Shown here piece after piece: positions 1 through 11,736 of a stretch of DNA of 64,000 bases. The stretch covers positions 372,001-436,000 of the forward strand of contig OZ037891.1 in NCBI GenBank assembly GCA_964035575.1, written 5' to 3'. How positions within the stretch are numbered: the first letter of the stretch is position 1; every line of letters starts with the position of its first letter. A program made the translations under genes and the position numbers. A model generated the notes under the pieces. That model made no database searches and had not been told where the DNA came from. It saw only the letters and a program-made list of their open reading frames with translations. The stretch is from Rhynchopus sp. YZ270_cl-10 (lineage: Eukaryota; Euglenozoa; Diplonemea; Diplonemida; Diplonemidae).

Positions 1-1415
1 GTTGAAGACGCAAAAAATAATTGTGCAATAAAGTGCATTGGGAGCGCTTTGTATTTCAAGACACATTTTTTCTTTTTTGGAAAAAAAATTTTTTCTGGTA
101 ATTTGTTGGATTCGTGTAGCTGTCATGACAGTCTTCTCTGTTCAATGTCTTTTTCTTCTTCGTCTCTCAAGAACTGCACCACATCATGACGCTTATCGTA
201 ATCTATGTGTGCCGTTCAAAATAAAACATAAAACCAGAGCAACAGAGAACCAACCATTTCCCCCCTTCTTTACCTACTTTTTTAAACCCCTCTTTAGGTG
301 TCTAAGTGTGAGGCTTGGGATTCATCTTGCCCAACAATTTTTTTTTCAGATACCAAATACCGTACCGGTAACAGAGACTGGCCGTAAAAATGACCCTTTT
401 CCGGGGTGTAAGGGAAGTTTGACCCTTTTTTACGGTATACGTTACCGGTACAGGTACACCGTATTCGTACAAAATTATCAACCGTACTAATGCTCGACCT
501 TTTCAGGGGTTTTCTGGAAGTTCGCCTTTATTACGGTCGATAATTTTTACGGTACTTGGATGACTGTTCTAGACAAAGTATCAGAACACCACGCATAGCC
601 TATGTATGCAACTGACGATTCTTTGCAATGCTTCACCAAAGCTTCAGTTACCTTTGGAGTAGAACACTATTCACGCTTATTTTCCCGTTCTTTTTCTTTC
701 TGTTGTTAGATTCCTGCCTCGGGAATAATCAAATGATAATTATGCACAAAAACCATCGCATTGGTTCGTACACGAAAAATAGGGATAGTGCTGTGGATAC
801 TGAAAAGACTGTTCTGTAAAGTTTTTCTTTTTTGAAAAAAAAGAAATCTGTACCTTTGAAATTTTATCCTTCGGGCGACTTTGTGTCATGAAACCCGTCC
901 TCGGACAGGGTGAATGTCGAACTGTATTTTTCCCCGAGGCCCAGTGAATCAGTGCAACAAGACATTATTTTTTTTGTGCCTGCGTCCGCCGATGAACGGT
1001 GAGGTGTTTGCACTTCCAACTTCCCCTTTTTTTTTTGCTCTTTCAACCCCTCTAGGTGAAACATGAGAGGGGATCTTTTTGCCAACTTTTTTCTGTTATG
1101 CCTCTCCCTGCATCCATTTCATCTTACAAAAATTTGCATTTTTTTTTTCCCTTCTCTGTGTTTTGTCTTTTTTTTTTCAGAACTGTACGAATAAAAAACC
1201 CTTAGACAACGAACGGGGGGAACCGGATTAACACCCGACCAGTTTCCCTCAATGCACATAATCCTACCAACACCCTTGCTCCCCCCCTCTCCCCCTACCC
1301 CTTTTTTCCCCTCATTGTCCTCATCGTCTCCCTCCCTCATTCACCTCTCTCTTTCACCCTCATTTTTAGGTTGTGTTATTTGATTATGATCATGTGATCA
1401 ACCGTACACAGCACC
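1..1415. other. Intergenic, repeat-bearing, no gene seen
   Basis: No open frame here has gene-like composition. The stretch holds an inverted-repeat element at 357-455, a C/T-tailed repeat at about 34-80 (TTTGTATTTCAA then T-run), a hairpin-like repeat at 868-910 whose relative lies in an intron at 22102-22151, and a GCCTGCGTCC-type repeat at 978-1035 ending in a T-run. A pyrimidine tract at 1325-1367 ends in AG at 1368-1369, 47 nt before the first gene's ATG. Confidence 0.6.
357..455. repeat. Dispersed inverted-repeat element, copy 1
   Basis: TACCGTACCGGTAAC on the left is mirrored by GTTACCGGTA on the right, around a core that includes AAGGGAAGTTTGAC. A diverged copy with the same core lies at 43835-43920, so this is a dispersed element and not a local hairpin. 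It looks like a small non-autonomous foldback; no target duplication was found. Confidence 0.5.
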
Positions 1416-2971
1416 ATGGCAGAACATGGGCACATGCACCCACCCAGTCAGGTTGACAGCTCTCCACCCAAAGCAGATGTAAAGGATCCACCACCCGCAG
1501 TGAAGGACCCTGAGGTGCAACGTGTCCTGCAAAGTGACAACTGTTTCGACCTCTTAGAACTCAAGCTTGGGGAGAAAGACGAGCAAGTCATCAAGTCAGC
1601 ATACAAGCAGATCTCCCTGAAGGTTCACCCTGATAAGTATGTAGGCCTTTTTTGTTGGGGAGGGGGAAAATGGGGCAAGAGAGAGCCGTTTTCGTGTGTG
1701 CCAAAGGGGGAGAGTCACTCTTTACTAATTGCGGAAAACACGCTTCCATTTTTCGCGCAATACCAAGGGGGTGAGAGATAATACACAAACCCATTGGGGA
1801 ACAGCACTCTTTACTAATTGCGGGAAACACACATCCATTTTCCAAGCAATACCAAGGGGGTGGGAGATAAACGTGAAACTGGGATACATGCCATATGTGG
1901 AAATCACTCTTTACTAATTGCAGAAAATACACATCCATTTTTCATGCAATACCAAGGGGGTGAGATAGGACGTTAACCCATTTGCGGAACAGCACTCTTT
2001 ACTAATTGCGGAAAACACACTTCCATTTTTCACGCAATACCAAGGGGGTGGGAGATACAACACTGGAATACATATTGAGTCATCACTACGGCACCTCAAG
2101 AACGAACACACAGATGGAAAAAAACACTCTTTACTAATTGCAGAAAACACGCACCCATTTTTCACGCAATACCAAGGGGGTGGGAGATACCACCACAACA
2201 CGACACCTACATCCTCCACGGACCTACATATATTGCACCGTACACCACTCATTCTCCTTTTAATCTCACAGATGCCGTGATGAGTCAGCGAAGTCCGCCT
2301 TTCAAGCAGTGCAGGCAGCCAAGGATGTGCTTGTGGACACAACAAAGCGTGAGGCACATCTTACAGACATTGCGAAGAAGGCTGCTCAGAAGACACCCCC
2401 TTCATCTGCACCTACACCGACGCCTGCATCCACACCACGACGGGATTGGATGTACGATACGTTTGAGTTCTTGCGTGAAGCAGAGATGAGAGAAAAGGAA
2501 GAACGCAAGCAACGTGAATGGCGGCGCATCCACGAAGAGCGTGAGAAGGAGGAGGCCAGGAGAAAGGCACAGCATGCCGTCTTTGAGCGTGGTGCAAAGC
2601 AGTACCATGACCCGCTCTTCGCTGTACAACGGCGTCTGAACGAACGGGAGGACCGCCAAAGAACTGCAAACACTGCATCTTCCCTTGCCTTTCTTCCTGC
2701 TGCCGCAGAAGGGATGCTACTCCGTTCTAAGTATCAAAAACTCAGTGACGAAGCCTCCCGCGCAGACGGAGCACGGAAAAAGGACAAAAAAGACAAAAAG
2801 GAAAAAAAGGAGAAACGAAGGAAACGCTCCAGCAGCAGCGAAGAAGGTACCCGAAAGCGCGCGCGCAAAGAGAAGAAGGCAGGGAAAAAGGATAAGTGGG
2901 AGGAGCTGCGAAGGGAGCGTCTCTTACGCGAGGCAGGGGAGAGTGTACGGCAGGCGAAGATTCGGAAATGA
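1416..2971 (+). CDS. DNAJC8: DNAJC8-like J-domain protein
   Basis: Two exons, 1416-1636 and 2272-2971, give a 306-residue protein. The J domain (about residues 43-100) carries the HPDK signature, whose lysine codon is split by the intron; joining at GTATGT/ACAG restores HPDKCRDESAKSAFQAVQAA. After it comes a long charged helix (REKEERKQREW and on) and a lysine-rich nuclear-type tail. J domain followed by a coiled basic tail is the layout of DNAJC8/SPF31, a spliceosome-associated co-chaperone; the function here is inferred from that. The start is an ATG in the context CACCATGG, 47 nt after a pyrimidine-AG at 1368-1369. The 635-nt intron is filled with five tandem repeat units. A generic J protein of another subfamily cannot be excluded. 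Confidence 0.85.
1715..2190 (+). repeat. Five intronic tandem repeat units
   Basis: Five units start near 1715, 1805, 1905, 1993 and 2125 inside the DNAJC8-like intron. Each has a conserved block of about 65 bp beginning CTCTTTACTAATTGC and ending in CAATACCAAGGGGGTG, separated by unrelated spacers of 25-70 bp. Every unit carries TACTAAT, close to a consensus intron branch site. Confidence 0.85.
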
Positions 2972-2989
2972 AGGATGATTTATTTTCTA

Positions 2990-3085
2990 CTGTTGTAGGC
3001 CGCAGGGTACTTCTGCCTTCATCCGGATAGCTGGCGTCGTACAGGGGTCGGTAGGAGGTGTCTGCATCATCACTACAGTTTTGAG
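2990..3085 (+). repeat. Short dispersed repeat, family B, copy 1
   Basis: Begins TTGTAGGCCGCAGGGTACTT and runs through TTCATCCGG, GGGTCGGTAGGAGGTG and TCTGCATCATCACTACAG to a T-rich tail. Related copies lie at 44307, 52001, 58793, 60149 and 62536. It starts 19 bp after the stop codon of the J-protein gene, so it may lie in its 3' UTR. Confidence 0.75.
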
Positions 3086-3235
3086 TCTCTCTACCCCCTC
3101 TTCCAAATTCTTCAATGATATATATATCAGTGGTCGCGCTAATTATGGGAAAAAATGGGGAAAAAATGGATTTCGGGTACGGAAAAACGTTCCTTGAAAA
3201 GGTTAGCTGGGGAGGCCCGGAAACCCCGTTTTGTG

Positions 3236-3690
3236 GCATTTCCGGGCCAATCCCGGCTTGTGGTGGGGTATATACGGAAAAATGGACAAAATTTTAGTGA
3301 CTTAAATTTTCGCAAAATATGAACCCATACTCGTAAACAAGGGTCATTTTCAGGAAAATTCGGAAAATTCCGAGATTTGGAAGCAATTTTTCTCCTGAAA
3401 ATCAGTGGGTTTTCAGCCCCAAAACATACCGCGATTGGAATTTCCGGAATCCGTCCGCGCTGTGGTGGGGTCACTTTGCCGAAATGGCCAATTTTTTGGT
3501 TTTGGTCAAAATCCATGTGGGTAAAGAGGGCCAATGTAAATCCCACAACCAGATTTTCTCTCCCTGATCCTGACGTCTTGCAACATGAAAATGCGCGAAA
3601 ACACCGGCATTTGCATTTCCGGAATCCGTCCGTTCTGTGGTGGGGTCAATTTGCCGAAATGGACAAGTTCTTGGTTTTGGTCAAAACCCG
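3236..3690 (+). repeat. Three diverged ~190-bp tandem repeats
   Basis: Units near 3236, 3437 and 3616 share ATTTCCGGAATCCGTCCG, TGTGGTGGGGTCA and TTGCCGAAATGG, followed by TTGGTTTTGGTCAAAA in the last two. The first is the most diverged. No function is visible. Confidence 0.7.
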
Positions 3691-4496
3691 TCAGTGTAAG
3701 GTAAAGGGGGCAAGTGTTTGCCTGTAGAAACTGGAAGGGAACAGGCAGCGCCGCAGGCGCACGGTAACCAACTTTTTTTTTTTTTCTCTTTTTTTTTTTT
3801 TTCTCCTCTTTCTTTTGACTTTCCGAGCCAATTGCGTTCCACGGCGGGGTCACATGTATATGCAAGTCCACTATGTGGTGGTCTTACTCAACAATATTAG
3901 AACTTCTGGTTTCTTAATGAAATCCCCGTACTGCAAAAAAAAAACGTTCCTACCAAAACCCCCAAAAATCCCGGGATGAGGGATGGACTTTAGCGCGAGC
4001 TCTGTATATATATATATTTTTTTTTTTTTATTGGCCAACTGACTTCAAAATCAGGCTTTTATCCTGCGAATGGGTGATCTGTGTTAGTTTGACACAAGAG
4101 ATGGGGGAAGGGTAGCTGGGAGGGGGGTATACATTTCTCAGCACTTTATGTTTGTATTTCTCATCTCACCCATTTTTTACAAAGGTGCCTCTAGTATGCA
4201 TTTCCGGGCTCCACTCATTTAACTGTCGGGTTGGATTTCCCGATCGAAAAAAAGATAAGGTCCAGAATGACGTTTCTCATCAAAAATCCACAAAAGACAC
4301 AACCATTTTTCAACGATATTTTGATCAATCCGACCCTACTTGGTTGGCTAGGCAGCTGTATTGCGATGTGTATTATGTATTATGATCGGCAATTATCACA
4401 ATACAGCCAACCCCTACCCCCTTCTCCCCCTTTCCCCCCTCAACAACCCAACCCAGGAAGGAGCAGTTTCATTTTTCCCCCTCCTTTTCTCCTAAA

Positions 4497-7039
4497 ATGA
4501 GTTACATTTTTTTCAAGCTGAAGTCTGCACAAGGCTTTGATCGACTTGAAATCGAGGGCGGCAAGCTTAAGGTCCTAGAGGTGAAGATGCAGATTGCCGA
4601 CAAACTGAAGATGGACTCCAAGGACTACGACCTGGTGCTCACCCATTTCCAGACCGAGCAGGTTTACACTGACGACTTTGAGTTCATCACTCAGGGTACT
4701 TCTATTACGGTTACCCGCAAACCTGTTGAGAAGGCTTCCAAGGCAAAACCCAACTTCATCCGTGAACGCGAACGCACCGAACGCGTCAAAGAAGACAAAG
4801 AAGACATGAGCCGTGTCCTCAACACTGCACCGGTTGGAGATGCCAACCTCACCAGCCATCTGGTCGTCCCTACCAACGACGAAGACAAAGTCAAACAACT
4901 CCGTAACGACGAAGATACACGCTACTACATGAACCGCTTTGAAGGAAAGGGTGCAGGAAAGTCTCTGCTGAACAGAGGAGCCTTTGGGGGGAAGGGGGCG
5001 AAGGGTGGGGGGAAGGGAGGCGAAGGTGCGGAGACACCAAAGCCGCAGGAGATGACGATGCAGAAGCAGTTTTGCCAGACAATGCTGAACCCACCCCCGC
5101 CGAACCAGGCGTGTTCCTATTGTAGGTCGTGTGGGCATTGGCCTTCGCAGTGTCCGAACAAAATTTTGCAGCCGAAACGGTCTTTGGTGCACCCACGCGC
5201 TGTGCCTGCTGCAATGCTTGAGGTGTGCTCTGCCGACGACGCAGACGCGAAGTACCAACACCAGAGCACAGGAGTCATCTACAAAGTGAAGCCAAACGAA
5301 CAGCAGTTCCGCTCCCTCCGTGAAGGTGACATCAAAGACAAAGTGCCCCGCGCAGACGTCCCCGACGACCTCCAATGCCCCCTATGCAGCGAGCTCTTCA
5401 CCGAAGCCGTCCTCGTCTCCTGCTGCGGTGAGACCTACTGCAGTGCCTGTCTCGAAACCTATCTTGAAGGCAACAAAAACATCTGTCCAGGAGAAGGCTG
5501 TGACGAAACTGTGTCCTCCCAAATGATGATCAGTGCCAAAACACTGCGTGATATGTGTCGTGACTTCCGTATGAAGTATGAGGCAAAAGCACGTCAAAGC
5601 CGGGTGGATGCGGATAAGAATGCGAAGGTTCAAAAGGCAGAACAGCGTGAACGTGAACGCAAAGAAAAGGTTATGGAAAAGGCGAAGGAGAAGGAGGCGG
5701 TTCTGCAGCACACGGCAAAGCAGGTCTTCGATCCGTCGTCGCTTGCACAGCTTGAGCAGAAGAATGCGGTCAGTGCAAACACAGACCAGACCCCCGTCCA
5801 CCTGGAGCCAGCAGCAACACCGCTCCACCACATGCAGCAGCAGCACCCCGTCTCCCTGCAGCCAGCTCTGCAGCCGCTTCAGCCGTTCCGTGTCCAACCC
5901 GAGCCGCCAATGTCGCGCGATCAATTCGAGGCAGCCCAGAGAAAGGCGCTTCACCTCAGAATGCTTCAGCAGCAAGGTATTTTTTTCTGGTTGATTACGA
6001 ATTTTTTTTACTCTCCAAATATGTTTGGCGTCAAAAAAAAAGGGCGTCAAATTACCCCAAAAATACCAAAAATATGCTAAACTTATGGACGCCATATTTG
6101 GACTACTGTATTCGGCCGCCTGCGTCCACAGAGAGCCGTTTGCAGTTACAACTTCCATTTTTATTTGTTATATTTTTATTTTGGACAGAAAAGGTCAAAA
6201 CACTAAAACCACACACAGCTGGCGGTGTTGTGATGCCTCTCTCCATCCCCACCCCGATGCCCTCCGTTGCTCCTGTCTCTCATGCACCACCTGTCGACGT
6301 TCCTGCCCCTATGGGCGGACTTCCTGACGTGGCGGCACCAAATGTGAACTTCAACAACATGCAGATGCCACTGTTCAACGCAATGGCAGTCGCACAGCAG
6401 CTCCGCGAAAGCCTTATCAAGGCACAAGAAATGCAGGGCAACCCGGCACCACTGAACCCTTTAAACCCCCTGCAGGGAACCAGCATCATCAACCACAACA
6501 GTGGACACAACCCTCGTCCACACCACGACCGCAGGCACCACGACAGAGACAGACGTGGGCTGCGCCCTCATGGGCCTCATGGGGAGCGCGATCACCGCGA
6601 CCGCGACCATGACAAAAACCACCAAAGGGATGTACGTGACCGTGACGGTGCACGCGGTAATGACCCTCGCTCGCAACGACGTGGTTTCAACTCTCGCGAA
6701 AAGGAAGACCGCAGGGATGAAAAACGTGGCTTCCGCCCGACCCGCGATGAGAGCAACGTTTCCCGCCACAGAAGCCAATACGACCGAGACAGAAACGACC
6801 GTGACAGTGGGCGCGGTGACAGAGACAGACGGGAGAGGGACAGGAGATCTGACCGCGAAGACCGCCATGACAGAGATAAACACGAGGAGCGTGAGAGAGA
6901 CCACAACAGAAAGGACAAACACGACAAGAAGGACAAAAAGGACAAAAAGGAGAAGAAGGAACGCAAAGAGAAGAAAGACAAGAAGGAGCGCAGAAACAGC
7001 AGAGATGGCTCAGCGGGTGCAGTGCCGATTGCCGAGTAG
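4497..7039 (+). CDS. RBBP6: RBBP6/Mpe1-like 3'-end processing factor
   Basis: Exons 4497-5976 and 6219-7039 (donor GTATTT, acceptor ACACAG) encode 766 residues. The DWNN ubiquitin-like domain fills about residues 1-78 (MSYIFFKLKSAQGF start). A CCHC zinc knuckle lies near 204-218 (CRSCGHWPSQC), and a RING/U-box-like finger near 293-335 (CPLCSELFTEAVLVSCCGE). The C-terminus is a long R/D/H- and K-rich tail. DWNN, knuckle, RING and charged tail in this order are diagnostic of RBBP6 and yeast Mpe1, a subunit of the cleavage and polyadenylation machinery with E3-ligase features. The intron is supported because the frame and the sequence AGGVVMPLS continue cleanly across it. The start ATG follows a pyrimidine tract with AG at 4455-4460. 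Confidence 0.93.
6015..6101. repeat. Small foldback inside RBBP6-like intron
   Basis: CCAAATATGTTTGGCGTC at 6015-6032 is matched in inverted form by GACGCCATATTTGG at 6088-6101. It is a short imperfect inverted repeat making up much of the 242-nt intron, possibly a degraded mini-element. Confidence 0.5.
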
Positions 7040-9306
7040 AAACCCTTTTACCCCGCGAGCCCAACGTGTACCCCCCTCTATACCACATAGAATTTCACTT
7101 ACAAACGGTACCATTCATGCCCCCATATCCCCATTCATTACCCACCCCCCCCCAACGATGTGTTCCATCGGCAAAACAAACAAAAACAAAAAAAAGAAAA
7201 CGTCAAATTTTTTTGATTCAAAAAAAAGACCAGGAAATTGGAAGAAGGGTGATGGAAAAAAATCCATCCCCTAAACCTCACTCTCCCCCTTCCCTGACAC
7301 TGCCGAAATGGAGGATGAAGAGGAGCGCCCTAAAAAAAAACATTTCTGGCTCGAGGAAAAAAAAACATAGATGTTCCTCTTGGGTGTGCCTCAGCCTATT
7401 GTTGCAATTCAATGAAGCAGAATGGATCCGCCAACAAAGCTGTTTTCTTTAAAACCTACCGTAACGCTGATTTGAACTGCGACAGAACTCTTATCCAGTG
7501 ATGCCGGAGAACCCTAACAGAAGAAAATGCGTATTTTGAATGCATCAAAATCAATCTGATGTCGTCTTCGAAGCAAAAGAAGAAACAAAAAAAAAAAATC
7601 TGAAGAAGACAGCTACCGGAGTGTTCTGGAGAGATGGCATTACCCGCTGCAGGAAAATATACGGATGCCGAACCAAAGCACAACCTGGCGTGTGAGGCCA
7701 ATCCATGGGGGCGAGAAAGGAGGGGTGTGGGGTGTAAGGGAAAACGCTGCAGGCCTGTAAAACCTCAATGGGGGCGATAGTTGCTATTCGTACCACGATG
7801 ACCAGACCTGCCGAAGGCATCATTCGGGTGCGATTCAATGAAGGAGCTAATGGGAAGATAAGGGGAAATCGGGAAGGGGAGGAAACCTTGCAAAAAAAAA
7901 TATATGTTATGTATTCAGGGAAAAAAAGGGGAAATTGGGGTGGGGTGTTTTTTTTCTTTCTGTAAAGGGGTATGATTCAGTGATTAGGTTCCGCATTTTT
8001 CCCTCTCCCTCTGATGAACGTGAGGGTTATGCCAATTTTTTTTTTTTTTGTGTATGTGTTTGATTGAAATCACCTTTGCCTCAGAACAGACATTGTCTGT
8101 TTCAGCAAAGTCATCACGAAGGTAGTTTTTTTTGTGAATTTTTTTTTTTGTTCTACGGTTGTTCCTATTTCAAGCTTTTAGGAGGGGTTTTTTTGCTTAC
8201 ACACAGTGTTACTAGAAACTGAACATGATTAGCCGTAAATTTGTCCTCACGTTTTTTTCTTTTTTTCTTTTTGAATCATTCCCCCTCACCCAATTATTAC
8301 GTGCGCCACCCAGGATACGAGTCTAAATGGCTTCCTAAATGGCTGCGGTCAACGAAAAAGAAGACTCAGTAGTAGATTCGCGGGGACAAATCAAGTGGCA
8401 AAATGTTAGTTTAGTTTTTTTATATTGTGAACTAAGCAGTGTTAGTGGAGTGCCTGTCTTTTGCTAAACAGAAAGGTATTGTGCTGATGGTGGCTAAGTC
8501 TACGGGGCTTGAGGGGCCACTGCTGACAAAGTGGTATCGATGTTTTTTTTTCTATCCTTGGGACATCTGTTTTATATTTTATTTTAGAAGGGGAGTTTGC
8601 ACATTTCAACTTCTCTTTTAAATGTATGCACGTTATGGCACATTTTGTTTGTTTTTTTTTTAAAGGTTTTCTTTATCAGAAAGAATATGAAACAGGGTAC
8701 TGGGTGGATAGGTGTTGTGTTATTTATGAAGCAACTGTGTTATCAGCACAGAACGCACAGATGGGTGGAGGGGGAGGGTTTGTTTTGTTTATTATGTTGT
8801 GCAAGATTAAAAAGAGCAAGATGATTCAAATGATGGAAATTGTTTCAAGACAAAAAAAAAAAAAAAGGAATCTATTTTTACCCCACCCGTATCGTGTTCC
8901 CCCCCGCTCGTAAGTTATCTGATGTCACAGTGCCTGCGTCTTTGGTGTTCTCTTCATGGGTTACAGTGTCACACTTCGTGGCACTGTCGTGTGCATGATG
9001 ACAAATCATAATCCCAGCTCGCTGATCGACACTGATTATAACCGGATACGTTTCACGATGGTCTACTGAACACACTTCTCCCTCACTCTTTTCCTTCTTG
9101 CAACACATGATGAAAAACACATAGCCTCACCCACGGGGAAGAGGGCCCCAGCCAGAACCACGGTACGAACGGAGGAACTGCAGAAAACGCCAACAACGAC
9201 GTTTTCGAGCATTTGTTCAGGGTTGAAACCCTGCATAATGGGGTATTTCTTGTCCTCCACACCCCCACCACACACAGACCAGTGAATACAAAACCACAAC
9301 AAACAA
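7040..9306. other. Intergenic, no convincing gene
   Basis: This 2.3-kb spacer is rich in T- and A-runs. It carries a TTTGCACATTTCAAC repeat tail near 8595 and the 101-bp sequence shared with 14281-14381 at 9020-9120. A short frame at about 7309 (MEDEEERPKKKHFW) ends after 20 codons and is not supported. A pyrimidine-AG at 9276-9277 precedes the next gene. Confidence 0.55.
9020..9120. repeat. 101-bp repeat, family F, copy 1
   Basis: Matches 14281-14381 over 101 bp with a single visible difference (TCTTTTCC against TCTCTTCC). It lies 187 bp upstream of the ubiquitin-like/LRR gene start. Flanks on both sides are unrelated. Confidence 0.9.
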
Positions 9307-11130
9307 ATGGACGTGCACTTCGAGGATTTCAGAGCGAATCAGCACACAATCGAGGTGAGTGCAGATGACACAGCGGAGCATATGCGGCAGAAAGTGGCGT
9401 CTGCAATGGGGCCGCCTGAAAACAGCTTTTGCATGAGTTTCGGAGGCGAAGTGATAGGAGAAGGATACGACATGACGCAGCTGAGTGCTGGTGACACAAT
9501 CGTGCTGACGAAGTCGATGAAGTACGAAGCTGTTGCAGAGCTTCATGCGTTGGGTGAGACAAACCTGACGGCCGAGAGGTTGAAGAAGCCCGACGGCGGA
9601 CCGCCCCCCATAGCACATTTTTGCGGTGCACGGGCGTACGGGATTAGTATCTTTTTTTGAGAGAACCCAAGAGCGGCCAGGTCCTGGACAAGTACGTTGT
9701 GCTTTTAGACCTACAAACTGTCTGGGGTGGTGGGACCTCGGGGCGAAGGGTGCTTCCCGGGACCCCAATATCCTACCACAAGGAGCTCGAGTCGTGCATG
9801 GAATGCAGGGTACTCTGAGCCGATTACTTCCACAACTCCCAGATCCCAAGACCTCCACGGGGGGCAGGCCTCCACGGAAACCCGCGACCGCCGACACCTT
9901 AGCTCCGTACTGCCTCTGTCTGTAACCTGCCGGTCCCCCACCTACCTACGCTTTTTGTGGTGTCTTTTTACGACGGTGGACCAAGGGGCTTTGCAGTGCA
10001 GTCAACGCCGACGGAGCGAGACTCGATTGTGACCGGGTGAAAAGGGAACCTTAGCCAGCGCTAACCAGCGGCAGTTTTGACTCAGGGAGGAGTTTCTCAC
10101 CGCAGACTGGCGACACACCCCCACTTTTTCGGGGTGGCTGCATTCCTCTTCGGAACGGGGTGTTCCATCCTATTTTTAAAAACGTTTATTGGCCGAGAGG
10201 TTGAAGAAGGTGGAGGATCCTGAGGTGGCGTGTTTGCTTCTGCAGGCGGAGGTTGCGACTGTCATTCATGATGGGTTCTTGCAGGGGGGATCGTTCACGC
10301 GACTTGATCTCAGTGCTGTGTCCTTTGTGACACAGATCGGAGAAGCGTTCCTTTCGGAATGCACCTCGTTAACAAGTATTGACCTGTCTGGGTTGAGCCA
10401 TGTGACGGTGATTGGCAGTTACTTTCTTTCCGGCTGCGAAGCTTTAAGAAGCCTGGATCTGCCACCTCTCAACAATGTGACGGTGATTGAGAGCCACTTT
10501 CTTTACGGCTGCAAAGCTTTAAGAAGCCTGGATCTGACACCACTCAAGAACGTCACGAGAATGGCTGGTTGCTTTCTTTACGGCTGCAAAAGTTTAACCA
10601 GCCTGGATCTGACACCACTCAACAACGTGACGGTGATTGAGACCCACTTTCTTTCCGGCTGCAAAGCTTTAAGAAGCCTGGATCTGACACCACTCAACAA
10701 CGTGACGGTGATTGAGAGCCACTTTCTTTTCAACTGCGGTGCTTTAACCAGCCTGGATCTCCCACCCAACAGCGTGACGGTGATTGGCGGTTTCTTTCTT
10801 CGTGGCTGCCAAGCTTTAACCACCCTGGATCTGACACCACTCAAGAACGTTACAAGGATGGCTGATGGCTTTCTTTACGGCTGCAAAAGTTTAACCAGCC
10901 TGGATCTCACACCACTCAACAACGTTACCAGGATTGAGAGCCACTTTCTTTTCAACTGCAAAGCTTTAACCAGCCTGGATCTTACACCACTCAACAAGGT
11001 TGATGATGTAGGTTCGAATTTTGCGAATACTTGCTATTCGTTGACGAGTGTTTACCTTTCCGGCTGCAGCAGTGCTGTGTCCAACAGAGTGAGGAATAGC
11101 GATGAGCTGAGCCAGCTTGTAGTTGAATAG
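9307..11130 (+). CDS. Ubiquitin-like plus leucine-rich-repeat protein, interrupted
   Basis: The frame 9307-9588 continues, after a 602-bp insertion, at 10210-11130; ignoring the insertion the product is 400 residues. Residues 1-72 resemble a ubiquitin fold (HTIEVSADDTAEHMRQKVA, then LSAGDTIVLTKS). The rest is nine to ten copies of a 25-residue leucine-rich repeat of BspA type (LTSLDLTPLNNVTVIESHF), encoded by 75-bp DNA repeats that are still very alike, so the array is young or homogenised. Such repeats bind proteins; no enzymatic role is visible. As the DNA stands, the 5' frame runs into the insert and stops at 9660. Either the insert is removed from RNA, or this allele is broken. Pyrimidine-AG at 9276-9277 precedes the ATG. 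Confidence 0.75.
9589..10190. mobile_element. 602-bp insertion with 19-bp target duplication
   Basis: The 19-mer GGCCGAGAGGTTGAAGAAG occurs at 9570-9588 and again at 10191-10209, exactly bounding this GC-rich insert. A duplication of that length is typical of target-primed retrotransposition (LINE/SINE). The insert has no long frame, no inverted ends and no poly-A; its right end reads ATTTTTAAAAACGTTTATT. I do not recognise the family. The duplicated target contains AG^GT, so in principle a GT from the left copy and an AG from the right copy could be spliced to restore the reading frame. Confidence 0.85.
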
Positions 11131-11736
11131 CGTCCGAAACGCAGCAGAGACGAATCCCTCGAGCAAGCGCGCAAACGACAGAGACACGCACAATGACGAC
11201 GTGGTGTGCTGGTGGGAGGGGACAAAGGGAAGGACGGGAAGAAGGGTAAGGGTAAGAGAATCAACCATTTTTTATTATTTTTTTTTTAAATATAGAAACA
11301 GCCCCTCCGCTACGTTTTCAGATTTTTTTTGAGTTCTGTTGCGGGGGTTTTTTTTTCACCCTGCGCCAGTGTCTTATCCAGGAATTCAGATTTCAAGATT
11401 GGGGGGTCAGCTGTTTTTGTGCCCAAAAATTTTTCAGCCCTGCTGACCAGGGACATTGGGAACTGTATTTTTTTTGCGGAGCAAAAAAAAAATCAAACAA
11501 ATGGCGCCGCAGGCAAAAAAAAATTTAGGGCACGGTGTAAAAATCTAGCTTTTTCAGCACAGAGTCACACATCGAATCCTTTTTTGCGGAGCAAAAAAGG
11601 AAAAATGGCGCCGCAGGCAAAAAAAAATTGAGGTACAGCCTGGATGGTGCGGTCAGCAACCCAGTTCCCATGGTACTCCCGTGGCTTCAACACCATGGGA
11701 TATTTTTTTTTTTTTTTTTCTTTTTTTCATTCATAG
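11131..11736. other. Intergenic with a short tandem duplication
   Basis: TTTTTGCGGAGCAAAAAA and ATGGCGCCGCAGGCAAAAAA occur together at about 11465-11520 and again at 11580-11628, a tandem duplication with a period near 115 bp. A 17-base T-run follows at about 11703. No gene is seen. Confidence 0.6.

Larger units (their letters stand above)
2972..4496. other. Intergenic with repeats, no gene seen
   Basis: The spacer holds a family B repeat (2990-3085), three diverged tandem repeats (3236-3690), a GC-rich motif GCGCCGCAGGCGCACGGTA at 3752-3770 that recurs inverted near 16585-16605, and a pyrimidine-rich run at 4402-4455 leading to the next gene. No coding frame stands out. Confidence 0.6.

Noticed and set aside
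38-490. 150-codon + frame at the window start
   Set aside because: It crosses an inverted-repeat element and T-runs, has no domain and no acceptor upstream; composition is that of spacer.
6461-6981. Long antisense and alternate frames under the RBBP6-like tail
   Set aside because: They mirror the repetitive R/D codons of the real frame.
7309-7371. Short frame starting MEDEEERPKKKHFW
   Set aside because: It ends after 20 codons with no GTATG donor to continue it.
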